Of a DNA stretch of 64,000 nt, positions 34,677 through 47,089 are shown piece after piece (the first letter of the stretch is position 1; each line of letters opens with the position of its first letter). Where the stretch lies: contig NC_044571.1 in NCBI RefSeq assembly GCF_901933205.1, forward strand, positions 56,543,994-56,607,993, in the 5' to 3' direction. The notes beneath the pieces are model-generated. The model made no database searches and was not told the DNA's origin. It was given only the letters and a program-made list of their open reading frames with translations. The DNA is from Camarhynchus parvulus. Lineage: Eukaryota; Chordata; Aves; Passeriformes; Thraupidae. The position numbers were made by a program, and so were the translations under genes.

Positions 34677-37319
34677 TAGAGGGAACAGAAAGAGGACTAA
34701 ATAGATATGTGACATCCCTGAAGAGTTTTGGAAATAGTTGCCTGCCTCATTACTAGTTTTCTTCATTTTGATGCCTGCACAATGCAGGTGAAATAAGTGA
34801 ATTGAATTAACAAATGTACCCCAGTTTAAAGGACAGACAAGACTAAACAGTGCAGTTCAAAATGGTTTCTAAAATGATTGTTGATCTCTATACATGTAGG
34901 AACAATCCCTTCCATTCCATATTTACCTCTTTTGTTTTATAAAGCAGTAGTGCATGAATCCTACTGGAATATTGCTTGTGAGTTTTGAGACTCCCAGGGC
35001 TCATTCAGTGGGTTGCTCATCTGATTGCTTCAACATTAAACACACAGTCTGGCTTGCTGCTACTGCTGTAGAAGACCATTTCTGTTTAACTCCTGACAAA
35101 TGAGATAGGTAATAGCTTATGTAACATAGTTGGATTTACTCAACTATTTTGATTTTTTTTTCAATTGACTAAGGGATAAGCTACTCAGAGCTATATTTTC
35201 TGATGTATCTTGACTTTATATAGACATACATATATGTAATTAAAATCAAAGTTTATTTCCTAATTTCTATCAATGATGTCATTTATGATTCTATTTTGAC
35301 AAATAATAATTTGGCGGGTTCTTCAGAAGCATTCCATAAGACTCAGCAATCTATCATTTTTCTTCACATGGGTATTTTTCTGTCCAAAATACTTTTTCCT
35401 ACTCTTCTCTTTTTTTATATCTAGTAACTACATGGAGGTGGGCAATTCCCTTGTCTGGAGAGATATAATTTTTTTCATTTCTTTCTAAGGATGCCAGAAT
35501 GAATCATCCCTCTTGCTTCTCATTATAGCTTATAAAACTATTATTTTCTTTTTACGCAAAATGGGGCTTTAGTTGTCATCAAAATCTTGTTATTGTACTG
35601 ATGTAGTCAAAAGATTTATTTTTATATTATTCAGTTCCTGAATCTAACTAATAGAGTCATTTGAATGAAAAAGGATTTTTACCAGGAGCTGAGGGTACAA
35701 GACCCAATTCCTTATGTTTGACAGAAATAATAGTCAAATAAAAATCATACAGAAAAAGCATAATCTACTATCAGAACAGATTATTTCTGAGGAGTACAAT
35801 TGACCACCAAGGATGAGATTCAGCAGACACAGGTCTCCTATATTAATAGATTTCATGTCCACAGGCAAATTCTAGATGACTATTAACAATGTTTCATTAA
35901 ATGCACTTTCACTATGTTTCTGATTATTTTGTAATGGTATTTAAAAATATATTTTATTTATAATAGGAATTCCAGAATGTAACTTAACAGCCTCCATATC
36001 TCCTTTACTTTTTCAGCATAATTTATTTTTACCTGTTTTAGTAAGGTCAATAATGTTTATTTTTCTGAAATATACATACCTCTTACCCTTCACAAGGTGG
36101 ACCTGCTTATCCTGCATTTGTTTAATTTAAATTTTTTAGTCCTTTCTGGTGCTCTGTGTAAATTTGCTACATGTTGAAGAGTATGTAATTTCATAATTTA
36201 GCCTTTTTTATCCAGTTACAAATAAATAAATTATGCTGATTTCACCTAAATATAAGAAAAAATAATACTTTAATTTTATTTGGCTTTTTCAAGCACTATT
36301 TCAATGCCATTTGTGTATGAACATGAATTTAAGAATTTATTGTGGCTTATATATAGTTGGAGATTCTACATGTTTCTTTAGCTACAGAATTTTTTTTACA
36401 TGTGAGAACCTTTCAAAATTAGTCCTGAAAATTTAGTTTCAAGGGGTACTAGTCACCAGAAAAAAGACTCAGGAAGTGTAAAAAAACATTGTGTATAGTT
36501 TTAAGCGTAGGTCCAGGCACTTTTCCAAAAGTCACGGGGTCATTTTTGAGTGATTTTGAAATACATTAGAAGGTGATGCCATGGTCCTGAATTTGTCAGT
36601 TTCAAGTCCGTCTCATACATACATATATTCGAAAAGGTCCTTGGGGTGATGCCATATGGAGTATGAAGCAGATAATTTGGGTTATTTTGTAGAGCTGGAT
36701 ACCAGATGCTGAATGTGGCTCAGATACATACAGAACTGATCAATAGGTATTTTAGGTATTTTAGGAGTCATTTTAAGTCGTATAGAGTGTAATGGATTTA
36801 AACTCTATGGAGTGCTTGCCAAGGAACCTGCATTCTCCTTCCTGGGAACCCTCCCTCTGCTGAGCCCTGCACAGTGCACTGCTGTCAGTATTATGTAAAG
36901 AAAGTGTTGCTTAGTGTTCACTATATGTAAAAAGGTTGAAAATTCAATCTTTAAGTCCAGCCTTCAAAGTCCTTATCATTGTCGTTTCTTCTTTTTTGTG
37001 CATACCCAGAACTGCTCAGGCTAAGATCACCCACCTACACCTTCTTGGGATCTAGGACATAGGCACTGAACAAAGTCGAATTGAGCATTGAATAAAGTGC
37101 AGCTGAATCTTCTTTATTTTTAAAATCTGACTGGAATAATTTTTTCCCTTCCCTTCCCTCCTCACTTTTCTCTCCTCTGGTAGGAGGGGCAATTGCTTAC
37201 AGAAACAGAAGATCTCAGTCCTTCTGATTTTTTAGTATAAAGGGTATGAATCCTAGTGTTGTCATTTTCCAGGAGGACCACTTAAAACCTCAATTTATAG
37301 AGTGTGCAACAAAGGGTGA
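34677..37319. other. Unique AT-rich sequence
   Basis: No gene or certain repeat. A stretch at 35155-35200 (TTCAATTGACTAAGG ... CTACTCAGAGC) resembles the decayed CR1 tail at 27495-27520, but too little is left to call it. Confidence 0.4.
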
Positions 37320-37511
37320 GTCAGGTGGAGTTAGGTGCAGACATAGATCCATGCTCCTGTTGATACTGTACCACTGTAACACTGCAGTACTGTAGGGTGA
37401 TGTGCAGGATCAGGAAGAGCATTCCGAGGAAGAGTAACTCCATACTACAGTTATTGAAGTCTTTCCCTACCAGGGGAACATAATTTATTTTCTGACAATT
37501 TTTGTTTATAT
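37320..37511 (-). other. Possible ERV-internal sequence next to the LTR
   Basis: The minus strand has an open frame reaching into the LTR (37321-37566, 81 codons) with a hydrophobic run LLFLGMLFLILHITLQY. If the neighbouring LTR is a minus-strand 5' LTR, this would be leader or internal sequence. No primer-binding site is evident at the boundary, so it may equally be unrelated flank or an LTR variant I do not know. Confidence 0.25.
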
Positions 37512-37915
37512 GTGGAAGTGGTATAACACCAGCCAGCAGCCAAGCCCCATGCAGCCTCTTGCTCACTGACCCACCAATGGGATGGGGGAAAGAATTGGAA
37601 GAATAAAAGGTAGAAAACTTGTGGGTTGAGATAAAGACAGTTTAAAAGGGAAAGCAAGAACAGTACACACAAGCAAAGCCAAACAAGGAAATAAGTCACC
37701 TCTTCCCATGGGCAGGCAGATGTTCAGCCATCTCCAGGAGAGCAGGGACTTATCACACATTACTGTGACTTGGGAAGACAAACACCATCATTCCAAATGT
37801 CCTCTATTTCCTCCTTTCACCTCCCTCAGCTTTAGTCTAGCTTTGCAGATGGACTCCAAACTAGGATGGGACTGGCTCAAAAGGCCTTGGCTCTGTGTAC
37901 GCCCTGCTCAGCGAC
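37512..37915 (-). mobile_element. Class III (ERVL-like) avian LTR, decayed
   Basis: The plus strand shows a text I recall from ERVL LTRs common in birds, read antisense: AGCAGCCAAGCCCCATGCAG near 37535, GTGGGTTGAGATAAAGACAG near 37621, AGGGAAAGCAAGAACAG, CCCATGGGCAGGCAG near 37706, GTTCAGCCATCTCCAGGAGA near 37723, CTTGGGAAGACAAACACCATC near 37768, and AAAGGCCTTGGCTCTGTGTA near 37880. Between the CTTTAG block (about 37830) and AAAGGCC, the roughly 130 bp I would expect are missing and replaced by a 43-bp segment also found at 40.97 kb. The U3 end is lost beyond about 37915 and no target-site duplication is visible. Confidence 0.75.
37839..37881 (+). repeat. 43-bp dispersed direct repeat, copy 1 (inside LTR)
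   Basis: The segment beginning AGCTTTGCAGATGGACTCC and ending GGCTCAAA matches 40970-41012 at 42 of 43 positions (G37874 against A41005), same orientation, 3131 bp apart. Sequences outside the 43 bp do not align. It lies where LTR sequence seems to be missing. Confidence 0.9.
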
Positions 37916-37985
37916 TCTATCCAGGTCAAAAGCTGTGCACTGGAATAGTCATTGGGAAAGCATACAAAAAACTATGAATGAAGAA

Positions 37986-39325
37986 AAGATAATTCCTTAG
38001 GGTAGAAGGGTTTAACCCTTTGGTTTTTTTCACAACAAGCACTGTCCCTTCGTCCAAAGTGTAAATATATCTTCAGCCCTACCCAAGATATCTCATTATT
38101 TGAAAAAAAGCAATAATTGCAGCCTGGATCCAGGGATGAATTCAGATGTGAATCTAAAATGAAGAAGGGTACCTAGGTTTTTGAGTCTCAAGTCCAGACA
38201 CAGCATTTAGTTCCAGGCAAGTTTAGTGATCAGCACTTCCTTGGGTCTTCTTTTTGGCTTCTTATTCATCATATGGGTTTATTTGCATTTTCCTTCTGAG
38301 ATTATCTTCATTCCTCTTATATAGGTTATATGTGTTTACCTAGTTCTAAGATTAAAATTTCATTCTGGGAACCAGGCCTAAATTTACCTGTTATAGTGTA
38401 TCTAGGTTAGTTAGGCACTATTATTGCATCTGGTCCTCAATGGCATGGCTTATGACACCAAAGAAGCTGTAAAGAAAAGATTGTCCTCACAAGGTTTTGT
38501 GAAGGTGGACAATGCCCTCCTGCTTTCCAAGGGAAATTCATAATATCTAGTTTGTGTTTTTGAAGCTATTGAACTGCAGTTTGACTCATCTCCTTGATGG
38601 AATATGTTTCTGATCTGATTAGGACACAGGTTCTATTCTGAGAGATATTCTGCCACCTCTTCAACATTTCTCATCAGCTAATAAATTTCATTTCTTGATT
38701 AAATTGCATGATTCACGAAGACATATACGTATTTATGATCTCCCCATCAAATTTCTACAATTAGTACAAGCTATAGTTTGTTCCATTTACTTTGTATCTT
38801 TGAGTTGTCCCATATTATTGACTTACTCTTTACATCCTTGTGAGAAAGTACAAATTTTCTTTCTTTGGTGGATAATTTCTGTATTTTTATAATTATTTTT
38901 TAGACTACAATCAAATTGCCTAGATTATACCAAAGTTTCTTTTGTACTTGCTTTAAGTATCTGGACAAAGAGCTTACAGAAATGATAGTGCTACCCCAGG
39001 CAGCCAAGGGCATGGACTGCTACTGGTCCATTCTTTCTTTAGAGGATACTAAAGCATAGCATAATCAATCCTTATATCCTTCAATTTTTAAAGCTGTGTT
39101 TTGTCAGAAATAGAACAAACTAAAACCTCCAAAAAGAAATCACACTAGATAAAAGGGTCTTGCTTTTCAGACAGCAAAATTTAAATTGAGCAGCTTCTGT
39201 ACAGTCTGGATCCTACTCATTTACCTTCTCTGTGAGTTTGTTCCTTTTTTTTTCTTGTAAGTCTCTTGGATCTATTTATATTTAAAATCACCAATTTTCT
39301 GGTTTTCTCTGTCTGTTTCACCTGT
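37986..39325. other. Unique AT-rich sequence
   Basis: Nothing recognised apart from short T-rich and A-rich runs. Confidence 0.4.
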
Positions 39326-39746
39326 TGTATTGGACCTGCATGGCCAGGTTTTGATCGTGGGAGGAGCTACAGGTTTGTCCTCTGTGGGAAGCTACCAGAA
39401 GCTTCTCCCGTGTCCAGCAGAGCCAATGACAACCATGTCTAGGATGGACCCATCAAACTCAAACCAATCAGGAATGATGGTAATGTCTCTGTTAAAACAT
39501 ATTTAGGAAGTGAAACAAAGTTATTGCGCAGATGTAATTGGGCCAGAGAAGAGTGGCATAAGAACGTGTGAGAGGAACAACTCTGTAGACACCAAGGTCA
39601 GTGGAGGAGGTAAAGGAGGTGCTCCATGTGTTGGAGCTGAGATTCACCTGCAGGCCATGGTGAAGATGATGGTTAGTCAGGTTGTGCCCCTGGAGCTCAT
39701 GGAGGTCATCAGGACAGCAGAGATTCATCTACAGCACTACAAGGTA
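39326..39746 (+). mobile_element. LTR fragment, probably class III avian ERV
   Basis: It opens with TGTATTGGACCTGCATGGC and follows an LTR text I recall from avian ERVs: GGTTTTGATCGTGGGAGGAG near 39348, GAAGCTTCTCCCGTGTCCAG near 39399, ACATATTTAGGAAGTGAAAC near 39497 (TATA-like), GAGAGGAACAACTCTG near 39570, and GACACCAAGGTCAGTGGAGG near 39588. The 79-codon frame at 39510-39749 lies inside it and is not a gene. It stops near 39746 without a CA end or a visible duplication, so it is 3'-truncated. Class assignment is from memory and uncertain. Confidence 0.6.
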
Positions 39747-42727
39747 TGAAGGAAAACTTCCTTCCCTAGTCTCCAGCTACTTGACTTTTCAAAATGAGTA
39801 GCTATTTGGATATCTTCTTCTTTACTACTTAAGAAAATGAAAACAGAATGTTTTAAACAGCTTCACTTGAATCTTCTTAGAAATGGCATTTCTTTAAAAT
39901 GCATTATCTGAAGGACAAAGTCACTTAGCAGAGATCAAAACTTTTGAAAGCCTTAACCATGCTGACCAAACCATGGAGTAAGGAACAAATTTTAAAATCA
40001 ATTTTTTTTGTCTGTACTAGTTGCAGAAGTAATTTTCTGCTTTTTCCCCTCTGCGCTTATATTTGCAAATATACCAGCCCAAGTGTAACACTAAGAGAAT
40101 GTTCTGGATATAGTCTAGCCACCCAACCATGACACAATGTTGATATTGAGCCAGTAGGAATTATCACCTTATATTGAAGAAAAATGGCTGCGTTATAGAT
40201 TTGTAGTGAAAATGACTGAGTAGTGTGTTCTGCTCTGTGATCTAGGGAAACCAGGGTATCTGCTAATATGAGCATTGTAGCACAGCTTCTGATCTATATG
40301 TATTTACAGACTCTTTCAGCATCAACAAGAGCTGAATAGCATTTATAGACTTCTCATCCTGTTACTTCTCCCAGTGTTCATTTCTTATCACCAACTCCTA
40401 TGTGTCCTAGTCTCTCTATAATGCAGATAAATAAATTATCATTACCTATGGCAGATTGTAGCTTTCAAGGAGATACATTTTCTGCCATCAAGACAGCATC
40501 TCCCTTAGACGAAGCAAACACACAGTAATCTTGCAGCATAAAACTACAGCTGGAAACTCTTTACAGAAACTATGGACCTGGATTAATTTTTCCTCCCTCT
40601 AAATCAGATAGACCTCACCAGGGAGGTTATTATCTTTGAGAGACTTCTCTAAAACCAAGTTTTATTACCTCACTTTTCTGATTCACTCCATGTCTACCAT
40701 AAATACGGTGCATCAGTGATGTTTTGTCTAGGTTTTTGATTTCTAATGATATGATTGAAGCTATCAAAGTTTGTTTTGAGGAGGGGAAAAGCAAAGGACA
40801 ATTTTATGGAGTTTTGGGTAAGGCTAGAATCCAAAATGTTGCAGTTAAAACATATGGATAGGCAAGATGTCAAAATGTGCTCCTTAGCATCCTACATTTA
40901 TGCAAATAAAAATATGATGCTCTTGACATGAATTCAGAAGTAGGGATTTTTGAATCTGAATACACTTCCAGCTTTGCAGATGGACTCCAAACTAGGATGG
41001 GACTAGCTCAAATCCCCAGAATATCTTGTATGAACTTTGTAAGGGGAACTACGCCCATATCTGGATTGTAGTTTAGCAGGTGGAGCACATCTGCATTTTG
41101 AAATCACATTACCACGAGTGTACAGGGTGTGTGTGAGAGTGGAATGCTTGATGAGGGTTGCCCTCACCCTGAAACAAAATGCATTTTATAAACCTGTGTG
41201 CTCAAAGAAAAGCTTGGCAGGTGGCACCCTAATAGGAGTTTGAACCTGCACAAATTTGCCACCTCTAACTTTCACATTGTTTGCGAAAACAAACTGACAG
41301 ACACAGCTGACTTTTCTTGACATAGCTTTAAAGCAGGGTATTGTTTCAGTGTGGATTAGCATAGACATGCAATGGCAAGACACACTTGATTTAAGTATTT
41401 TTTGTTCCTAGATTTTTGGGTTTTGTTTTTGTGATATTTTTTCTGCTTTTATTTTGCCACCGATGGAGCAGAACCTGCTCCTGCTCATCATTCTTTTTTA
41501 ATCTAGCCCAGCTATGAAACACACAACTGGGGCAAGCTTGGCAGTTGAAGGATCCAGATGCTAAATTCCAGGATTAATTTCTCTAGCAGAGGCAACTGGG
41601 AGTCAGATCCTCTCTCTGGCTTTCCTAGCAGCTTGGTTTAACCCCCAGCAATCCAAAAGGCTCATTTTTGTATTAGACTGGGAGTTCAATTTTCCTGAAA
41701 GGTAAAGAACTGCCAGATTGGCTTTGTCAAATGAAGGATTTTGTATTTAAATATCAGTGCCTTGATTTTCCCAGTGATGGGAACTCAGTCATTGAAGACT
41801 TATGTATGTGCTAATGATGCTTTCACTTGGCATCTTCCTCAGAATGTGACAAAAGAAGGAAGTTGACATTGGCAAGTGAAATCAGTGAAGGGGGGGTAAA
41901 AATAAGCAGTGATGCAGTGACATTAAAACAGGGAAGGCGATTGTAATACATGAAAAGAGAAAATCGAAGCAGCTTAATTAATGTAGAAATGTAAAATCAG
42001 TTAAAATGCCATCAGATTATGATCATTTAACCTGCTTTTTTTTCATTGGTTGTCTTTTTTGTTGTTTTGTTTTCTTAGTTAGTTAGTTTGTTTTGTTTTA
42101 AAGTGACTTTATTTTATTCTTGATATCAGGGAAATGAATTATGACAGCACTGTAGAACAGAGAAATCTTGCATTCTTCCAGTAAATGTTTTACCCTTGTT
42201 AAAGTAGTACTTAATGAAAAGTAAACCCTAAATATAAAACTTAACTCCACCTCTAAATTGTGTGCACTGTGGTCAGACAGACTATTAGCCATCAGAAGAC
42301 AAAAAGCAATATAAACACAGTTTGGATTTCCAGTAATGAGTTATGCATTGTGTGTGTTTTTAAAATAAGTTAATTCTGTATTTTCAAGCAATACATGTTG
42401 AAGGTGCACTACATACTAAATTACAAGCATGTCATTTCACAAAGATATTACCAAGGAAAAAAATTAAGAGGAAAGAGAATTAAAGTGTAGCTGCTACAGG
42501 AAAATACTTAACAATGCAGTGAATGCTCAGTTTCACATTTGAAAATAGATCTTTTTGTATGACCATATGTAAATTAATAGCATACACTTTTGTAATATCA
42601 CACCAACTACTAGCTAAAAAGAAAAAAGCCTCAGATACAGTATGCATTCTCAAGACCAGATTATTATTATTATGTTTAAATAATTTTTATTCTTCCTGCT
42701 ATTGTGTCTTTCAAACCCACTTTACAG
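39747..42727. other. Unique sequence; intron-like upstream of the candidate terminal exon
   Basis: No transposon recognised. It contains the second copy of the 43-bp repeat (40970-41012) and T/G-rich runs near 41398-41460 and 42035-42110. It ends in a polypyrimidine tract and AG at 42726-42727. Confidence 0.4.
40970..41012 (+). repeat. 43-bp dispersed direct repeat, copy 2 (in unique sequence)
   Basis: Identical to 37839-37881 except at one base. No LTR text surrounds it. The direction of copying cannot be told from two copies alone. Confidence 0.9.
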
Positions 42728-42810
42728 AAGGTATGGATGACTTTAAAAGAGGAAGTTTGGCAAGATCCATAGAACAGTGGGAAAATCTGGAAGTGAAAAA
42801 TGAAAATTAA
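42728..42810 (+). CDS. Candidate terminal coding exon, gene unknown
   Basis: A TTTTTATTCTTCCTGCTATT-type pyrimidine stretch and TTTACAG precede 42728. From there the frame needs one base from an upstream exon, then reads GMDDFKRGSLARSIEQW followed by ENLEVKNEN and a TAA at 42808-42810. A 3'-UTR-like stretch follows with two AATAAA signals within 275 bp. The 26 whole codons are charged and hydrophilic and would suit a C-terminal helix. The block KRGSLARSIEQWENL loosely resembles the basic-Gly...Ile-acidic-aromatic ends of ERM-type proteins, but this is too short to assign. No other exon of the same gene was found in the window. It could also be a non-coding last exon or chance. Confidence 0.35.
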
Positions 42811-43105
42811 ACTCCACAATGAAGATTTTCAGCATGGAGCCAGAAGGTGATCTTAAAGGTTACCTTTATTTTAAAGATTTATTCTTATGCTTTTAGATTT
42901 ATTCCTGCATTTAATAGCATTCTTGACCAAACAACATTCTCGACCAGAAGTGCTCTGTGGGAGAGGACCTGGAATACAGCTCTGCAGAGCAGGGAAAAGG
43001 CTATCTTTTGGGATTAATCCTTTGCTTTCCTGGATTAACACATTGAGGATATTGAAATAAATCTATTATCCTGAATGCAATAAATGAATTTACGCTCAAT
43101 TCTTC
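42811..43105 (+). other. Candidate 3' UTR with two polyadenylation signals
   Basis: After the stop at 42810 there is about 270 bp without repeat, then AATAAA at 43056-43061 and again at 43079-43084. A GT-rich stretch (CATGTTTGTGCTATGTGC, about 43107-43124) follows at the distance expected for a downstream cleavage element. The arrangement supports a real transcript end on the plus strand, but AATAAA is common in AT-rich DNA. Confidence 0.35.
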
Positions 43106-43789
43106 CATGTTTGTGCTATGTGCATACTTCAGCTAGCACACAATCAAGGTCAGATGGATTTTATTTAACAGATGAACTAAGTGTATGCAGTGTAAGTAGT
43201 GTGTCTGCTTATGTGTTGATCTGAAAAGTAATCTGAGAATTTTTGCCTGCAATCAAGCTCTAATATGATGCCAAGATTCATGACCTATGGTTCATAGATG
43301 GGAGCACAGGTCTTAGAGTTGTTTGTGAGCAATAAATTGCAAGCTCCTGATTAGAGAATTTTGGAATGTGGCTTTGGTCAAGGCCTTGTCAAGTGAAGAA
43401 GTGATGGATCAGCAGAGGGATTAAAGTCTGGTCTAGAGAAATGCTTTGGGATATCTCTGGGGATAATCAGACCTTTACTCCAAAAAAGGACAAGTGAAAA
43501 GTATTATATATGTGAAAAAAACATGCATAGTCTCTATAACCTGTGTTCATGTCACCTAATAAAATTAGAGTTTTCTTGCCTGGAGGAGGATACTTTACAG
43601 CAAGTAGGCAGCAAAGTGCTATTAAGTCACCTGGCAGAATTTCTTACGCCTCCCCTACCAGCACTATTTATTATGAGTGAGATCCTGACACCATTGAAAA
43701 AAAGATAAAATTCCCACTGAGTCTCTTGGGACCATGATTACAGGAGATTACTTTATAAAGAATTTTTTTGTTTTGAGGTAGTTGATGTG
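43106..43789. other. Unique sequence
   Basis: Nothing recognised between the candidate transcript end and the next CR1. Confidence 0.4.
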
Positions 43790-44830
43790 ACTCTTTTCAG
43801 ATTGCGATGAGTAGAGGGGCAGGGTGACCTCACTCATCCTGCTGGCAATGCTCTTCCTAATGCAGCCCAGGCTGCCATTTGCCTTCTTGGCCAGGGGGCA
43901 CTGCTGGCTCATGGACAGCTCATTGCCCACCAGGACCCCCAGGTCTTTCTCCACAGAGTTGCTTTCCAGCAGGTCATCCTGTGCTGGTGGGTTATTCTTA
44001 CCCAGGGGCAGGACTCTGCACTTGCCTCTGCTGAATTTTGGATGGTTCTTCTCTACCCATCTCTCCAGCCTGTTGAGATCATTATGAAGGGCTGCACAGC
44101 CCTTTGGGATATTGGCTGCTCTTTCCAGCTTTATGTCATCAGCAAAATTGCTGAGGAGGCATCTGCCCCTTCATCCAAGTCATTGATGGATAAGTTGAAC
44201 AATACTGGGCCCAATATTGGACTTTGGGGGTACCACTAGAGACAGTCATCCAATATCCATCGCTGTGCCACTGATTACAACCCTCTGGGATCTGTGTTCA
44301 GCCAGTTCTCAATCCACTCACTGTCTTTCCTGAGTTTGCCTACGAGGGTGTTGTGAGAGATAGGGTTGAAAGCCCTGCTGAAGGTGGGTAGACAATATCC
44401 ACTGCTCTCTCCCCTCGTCCATCCAGGTAGTTGTTTCATCACACAAAGTTATTTGGTTATTCAAGCATGATTTTCTTTTAGTCAATCCATGCTGACTGCT
44501 CCTGATCACCTTCTTGTCATCCATGCAAATAGAGATGACTTCCAGAATAAGGTGCTCCATCACTTTTCTGGGGATTGAGGTGAGGCTGACTGGCTAACAG
44601 TTCCCGGGGTCCTCCTTCTTGCCCTTTTAGAAAGACTGGGGTGATATTTGCTTTCTTCCAGTCCTCAAGCCCCTGAACTGATCACCATGACCTTTCAGAG
44701 ATGGTCGTGAGTGGCCTGGCTATGGTGTGTGCCAGCTTTCTCAGCACTCATAGATGCATCCCATCAAGGCCCATGGACTTGAGATGTCAAGACTGCCTGG
44801 GTGCTTTCTGACGCAGTCCATCGCTTAGTT
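43790..44830 (-). mobile_element. CR1 LINE, ORF2 reverse-transcriptase to C-terminal part
   Basis: Read on the minus strand from 44830 down: the RT opening (antisense of CAGTTCCCGGGGTCCTCC near 44599 and GCTTTCTTCCAGTCCTC near 44652), the block normally encoding QHGFTKGKSCLTNL near 44470-44500, and the C-terminal frame at 43748-43954 with EKDLGVLVGNELSMSQQC and AKKANGSLGCIRKSIASR. The 3' UTR and terminal octamers are missing, so this copy is truncated at both ends, probably by deletion or older rearrangement. The sequence between, as in many CR1 copies, keeps long recognisable antisense text (for example TTGAGATCATTATGAAGG near 44073). No intact frame remains. Confidence 0.9.
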
Positions 44831-47089
44831 TTGCATTAACTGTTGTTTTAGTAACTCACACCCAGTCTTAGGTTCAGGAAAAACAGAGATAACCAGTTAC
44901 AATTTTTTGGTAAGAAAGATGTAACATGGTTTGTAATTGTTAGGATATTTTTGGCCTTTCTTTCAAAACTGTTGAAACTTGCATTGATCTTCACTTTAGG
45001 TAGCATCCTGTCAATAATCTCAGAGAACTTGCAGTGAAAATAACCTCAGAAAAATTACTGTTCTTAAGGAGTTCACTTCTATCAAATAAAACAAGAAAAG
45101 TCGGTGCCATTCTTAAAGTACCTTGCAAAAGGAGGCATGAAGGTACTATGAATAGTTAATCATGCCAGAAAAGTGCTTTATTCCAGGAATTTATTTCATT
45201 TGAATCACCAAAATAACTATTTAACAGCAATGTTCATAAAAAGACATAGTGGAAGATAACACAAGAGAATTACCAAATTTACTCAGATAACTTTTAGTAT
45301 AAGAACTTCATTTCTCATGTCGTTAGGGCATATAATATCATTGTTCAATTTTGAGTTAGAATTAGCATGTTGTCTCTAAACAATGCTGATATTATGCTTA
45401 TATTCATTTATATAGGTACTGCTGATATCCTTGTTTGTCAAATTACTACTATGAGAGACTCAGTAGATTAGTTTAATTTTCAGTAACCTTGCTACAAAAA
45501 AGAGCTACCATGTGATTAATCCATGGAAGCCTATAAAAGCTGTAGGAACTCTTCTTGAGAGGCATAAATTACTTCTTTAATTCAAATCCATAAAAAATAG
45601 TTTTGAATAAAGGAACATGAAGAACAGCAGAAAACATACCATTCATTTTTCATTGAAATACTATAAAATTCTATACAAGACTGATATTTATCATGTCAGA
45701 TTAATGTCTGTTCTTAAAATATTTGGCGATGTAAAGGTTTTGAATTAGATTATTGTGGATATGGAGCTGTGCCTTGGTCACTTGAAAACAACTGTTCATC
45801 TGACAAAGCAGTTATCCTACGTTGCATTTAGGGAAGAATTGGAAGATATGGTGGTGAAACATCAGTAAGTAGCCCTGATTTTCCTGAAAGGAAACTTCAT
45901 GCAGCATTTCTGTGTTTTTTCAATTGGTTCTTCTAAGGTTTTGTAATAATATGTGCAGAATACCAAATAATCTTTCCTTTTAAAAGTTTTACCAAAGTAA
46001 GTTATTTCTAGCCAGTAAAATGATATATTCAAGTGTGCCATTGGCATCAAGAAACTACAGGCAACCGCCTAAGAGATGAAAAAATTTGGAAGCTTTAGCA
46101 TTTTTTTCAGCTTTGTATTCAGAAATTGAAAAGGCTTTGGGGTATAAGTTTTAACAGAATGCTCCTTATTGAGTTGCACCTGAGAGGAATAGTCAGTGAA
46201 AAATGTTAACTTGTGAATTATTTCTCAGCAGATAGTTACACTAGAACTCCCTGTGGATAAATGGTTTCATCTGGATTTTGGTAGACTGTGTCTCCCTTTT
46301 GGTCAGTCAAGTGCTGTTAAGCCCTGTTTAGAATTCTGTAAGCTCTAAAAATGAATTTCTTCCCTAATTCTCTTGAAATATGGAATCAGACATGGAATGT
46401 GAAAGTAGAAGTACATAAAATACGTATGGCATATTTTGTCTTGGGAAAGAAACACAAGGCAAATGGATGTGACAGTAGTCAATGTGTTTTCTTTATCTGT
46501 TCAGTCTTGACACCATCTCTCTGTGCAACACACTTCTGTAAATTTTAAATTGAATTTTGAGTTGAAAACTTTGTTGCACAGGTTGTGTCTTCATGGCTGG
46601 CTTTTTTTTTTTCCCAGAAATCCAATCTGAAGAGATGAGAGTAATCAAATTATTATTTATAGTGTGTTGCTATGTCTCATATTCTATAGCAATAATAATT
46701 TATAGCAAATAGTGAATCAAGTCTACTCAGAAGAAAAACTGACATCAATCCCAGACACATATACATTCAAACATTGCCAAAATATTATTTTGATTTCTGT
46801 GTATATGTTTATGTCATTATATTATCTTTTTTGTGTCACTATTATGGTATCTGTAGTACAATTGTGGAACAGTAAATATCTACTTGTAAAATCTGTATTG
46901 TTATTCTTCTTTTTAACAAAGTGTATCTATTATTCTACTTTTCATTTGATAAAAATATTATGTAGTTTTATTAAATGTCACTTTTAATTAGTATATGTTA
47001 GGAGTATGTGCCCTAAAAATCCAAAGGCAAACCTTTCAACTGACAGAGACAGCTTTGTCCCAGTGAAAGACTTCATGTATGAATCTGTT
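44831..47089. other. Unique AT-rich sequence
   Basis: No repeat family or gene recognised. Frames up to 91 codons (46712-46987) are low-complexity hydrophobic translations of AT-rich DNA. Confidence 0.4.

Noticed and set aside
35155..35200. Possible CR1 tail remnant
   Set aside because: It resembles the decayed block at 27495-27520 but lacks the terminal repeat and the other landmark blocks.
39510..39749. 79-codon plus frame as a small gene
   Set aside because: It lies inside the LTR fragment and follows the LTR text.
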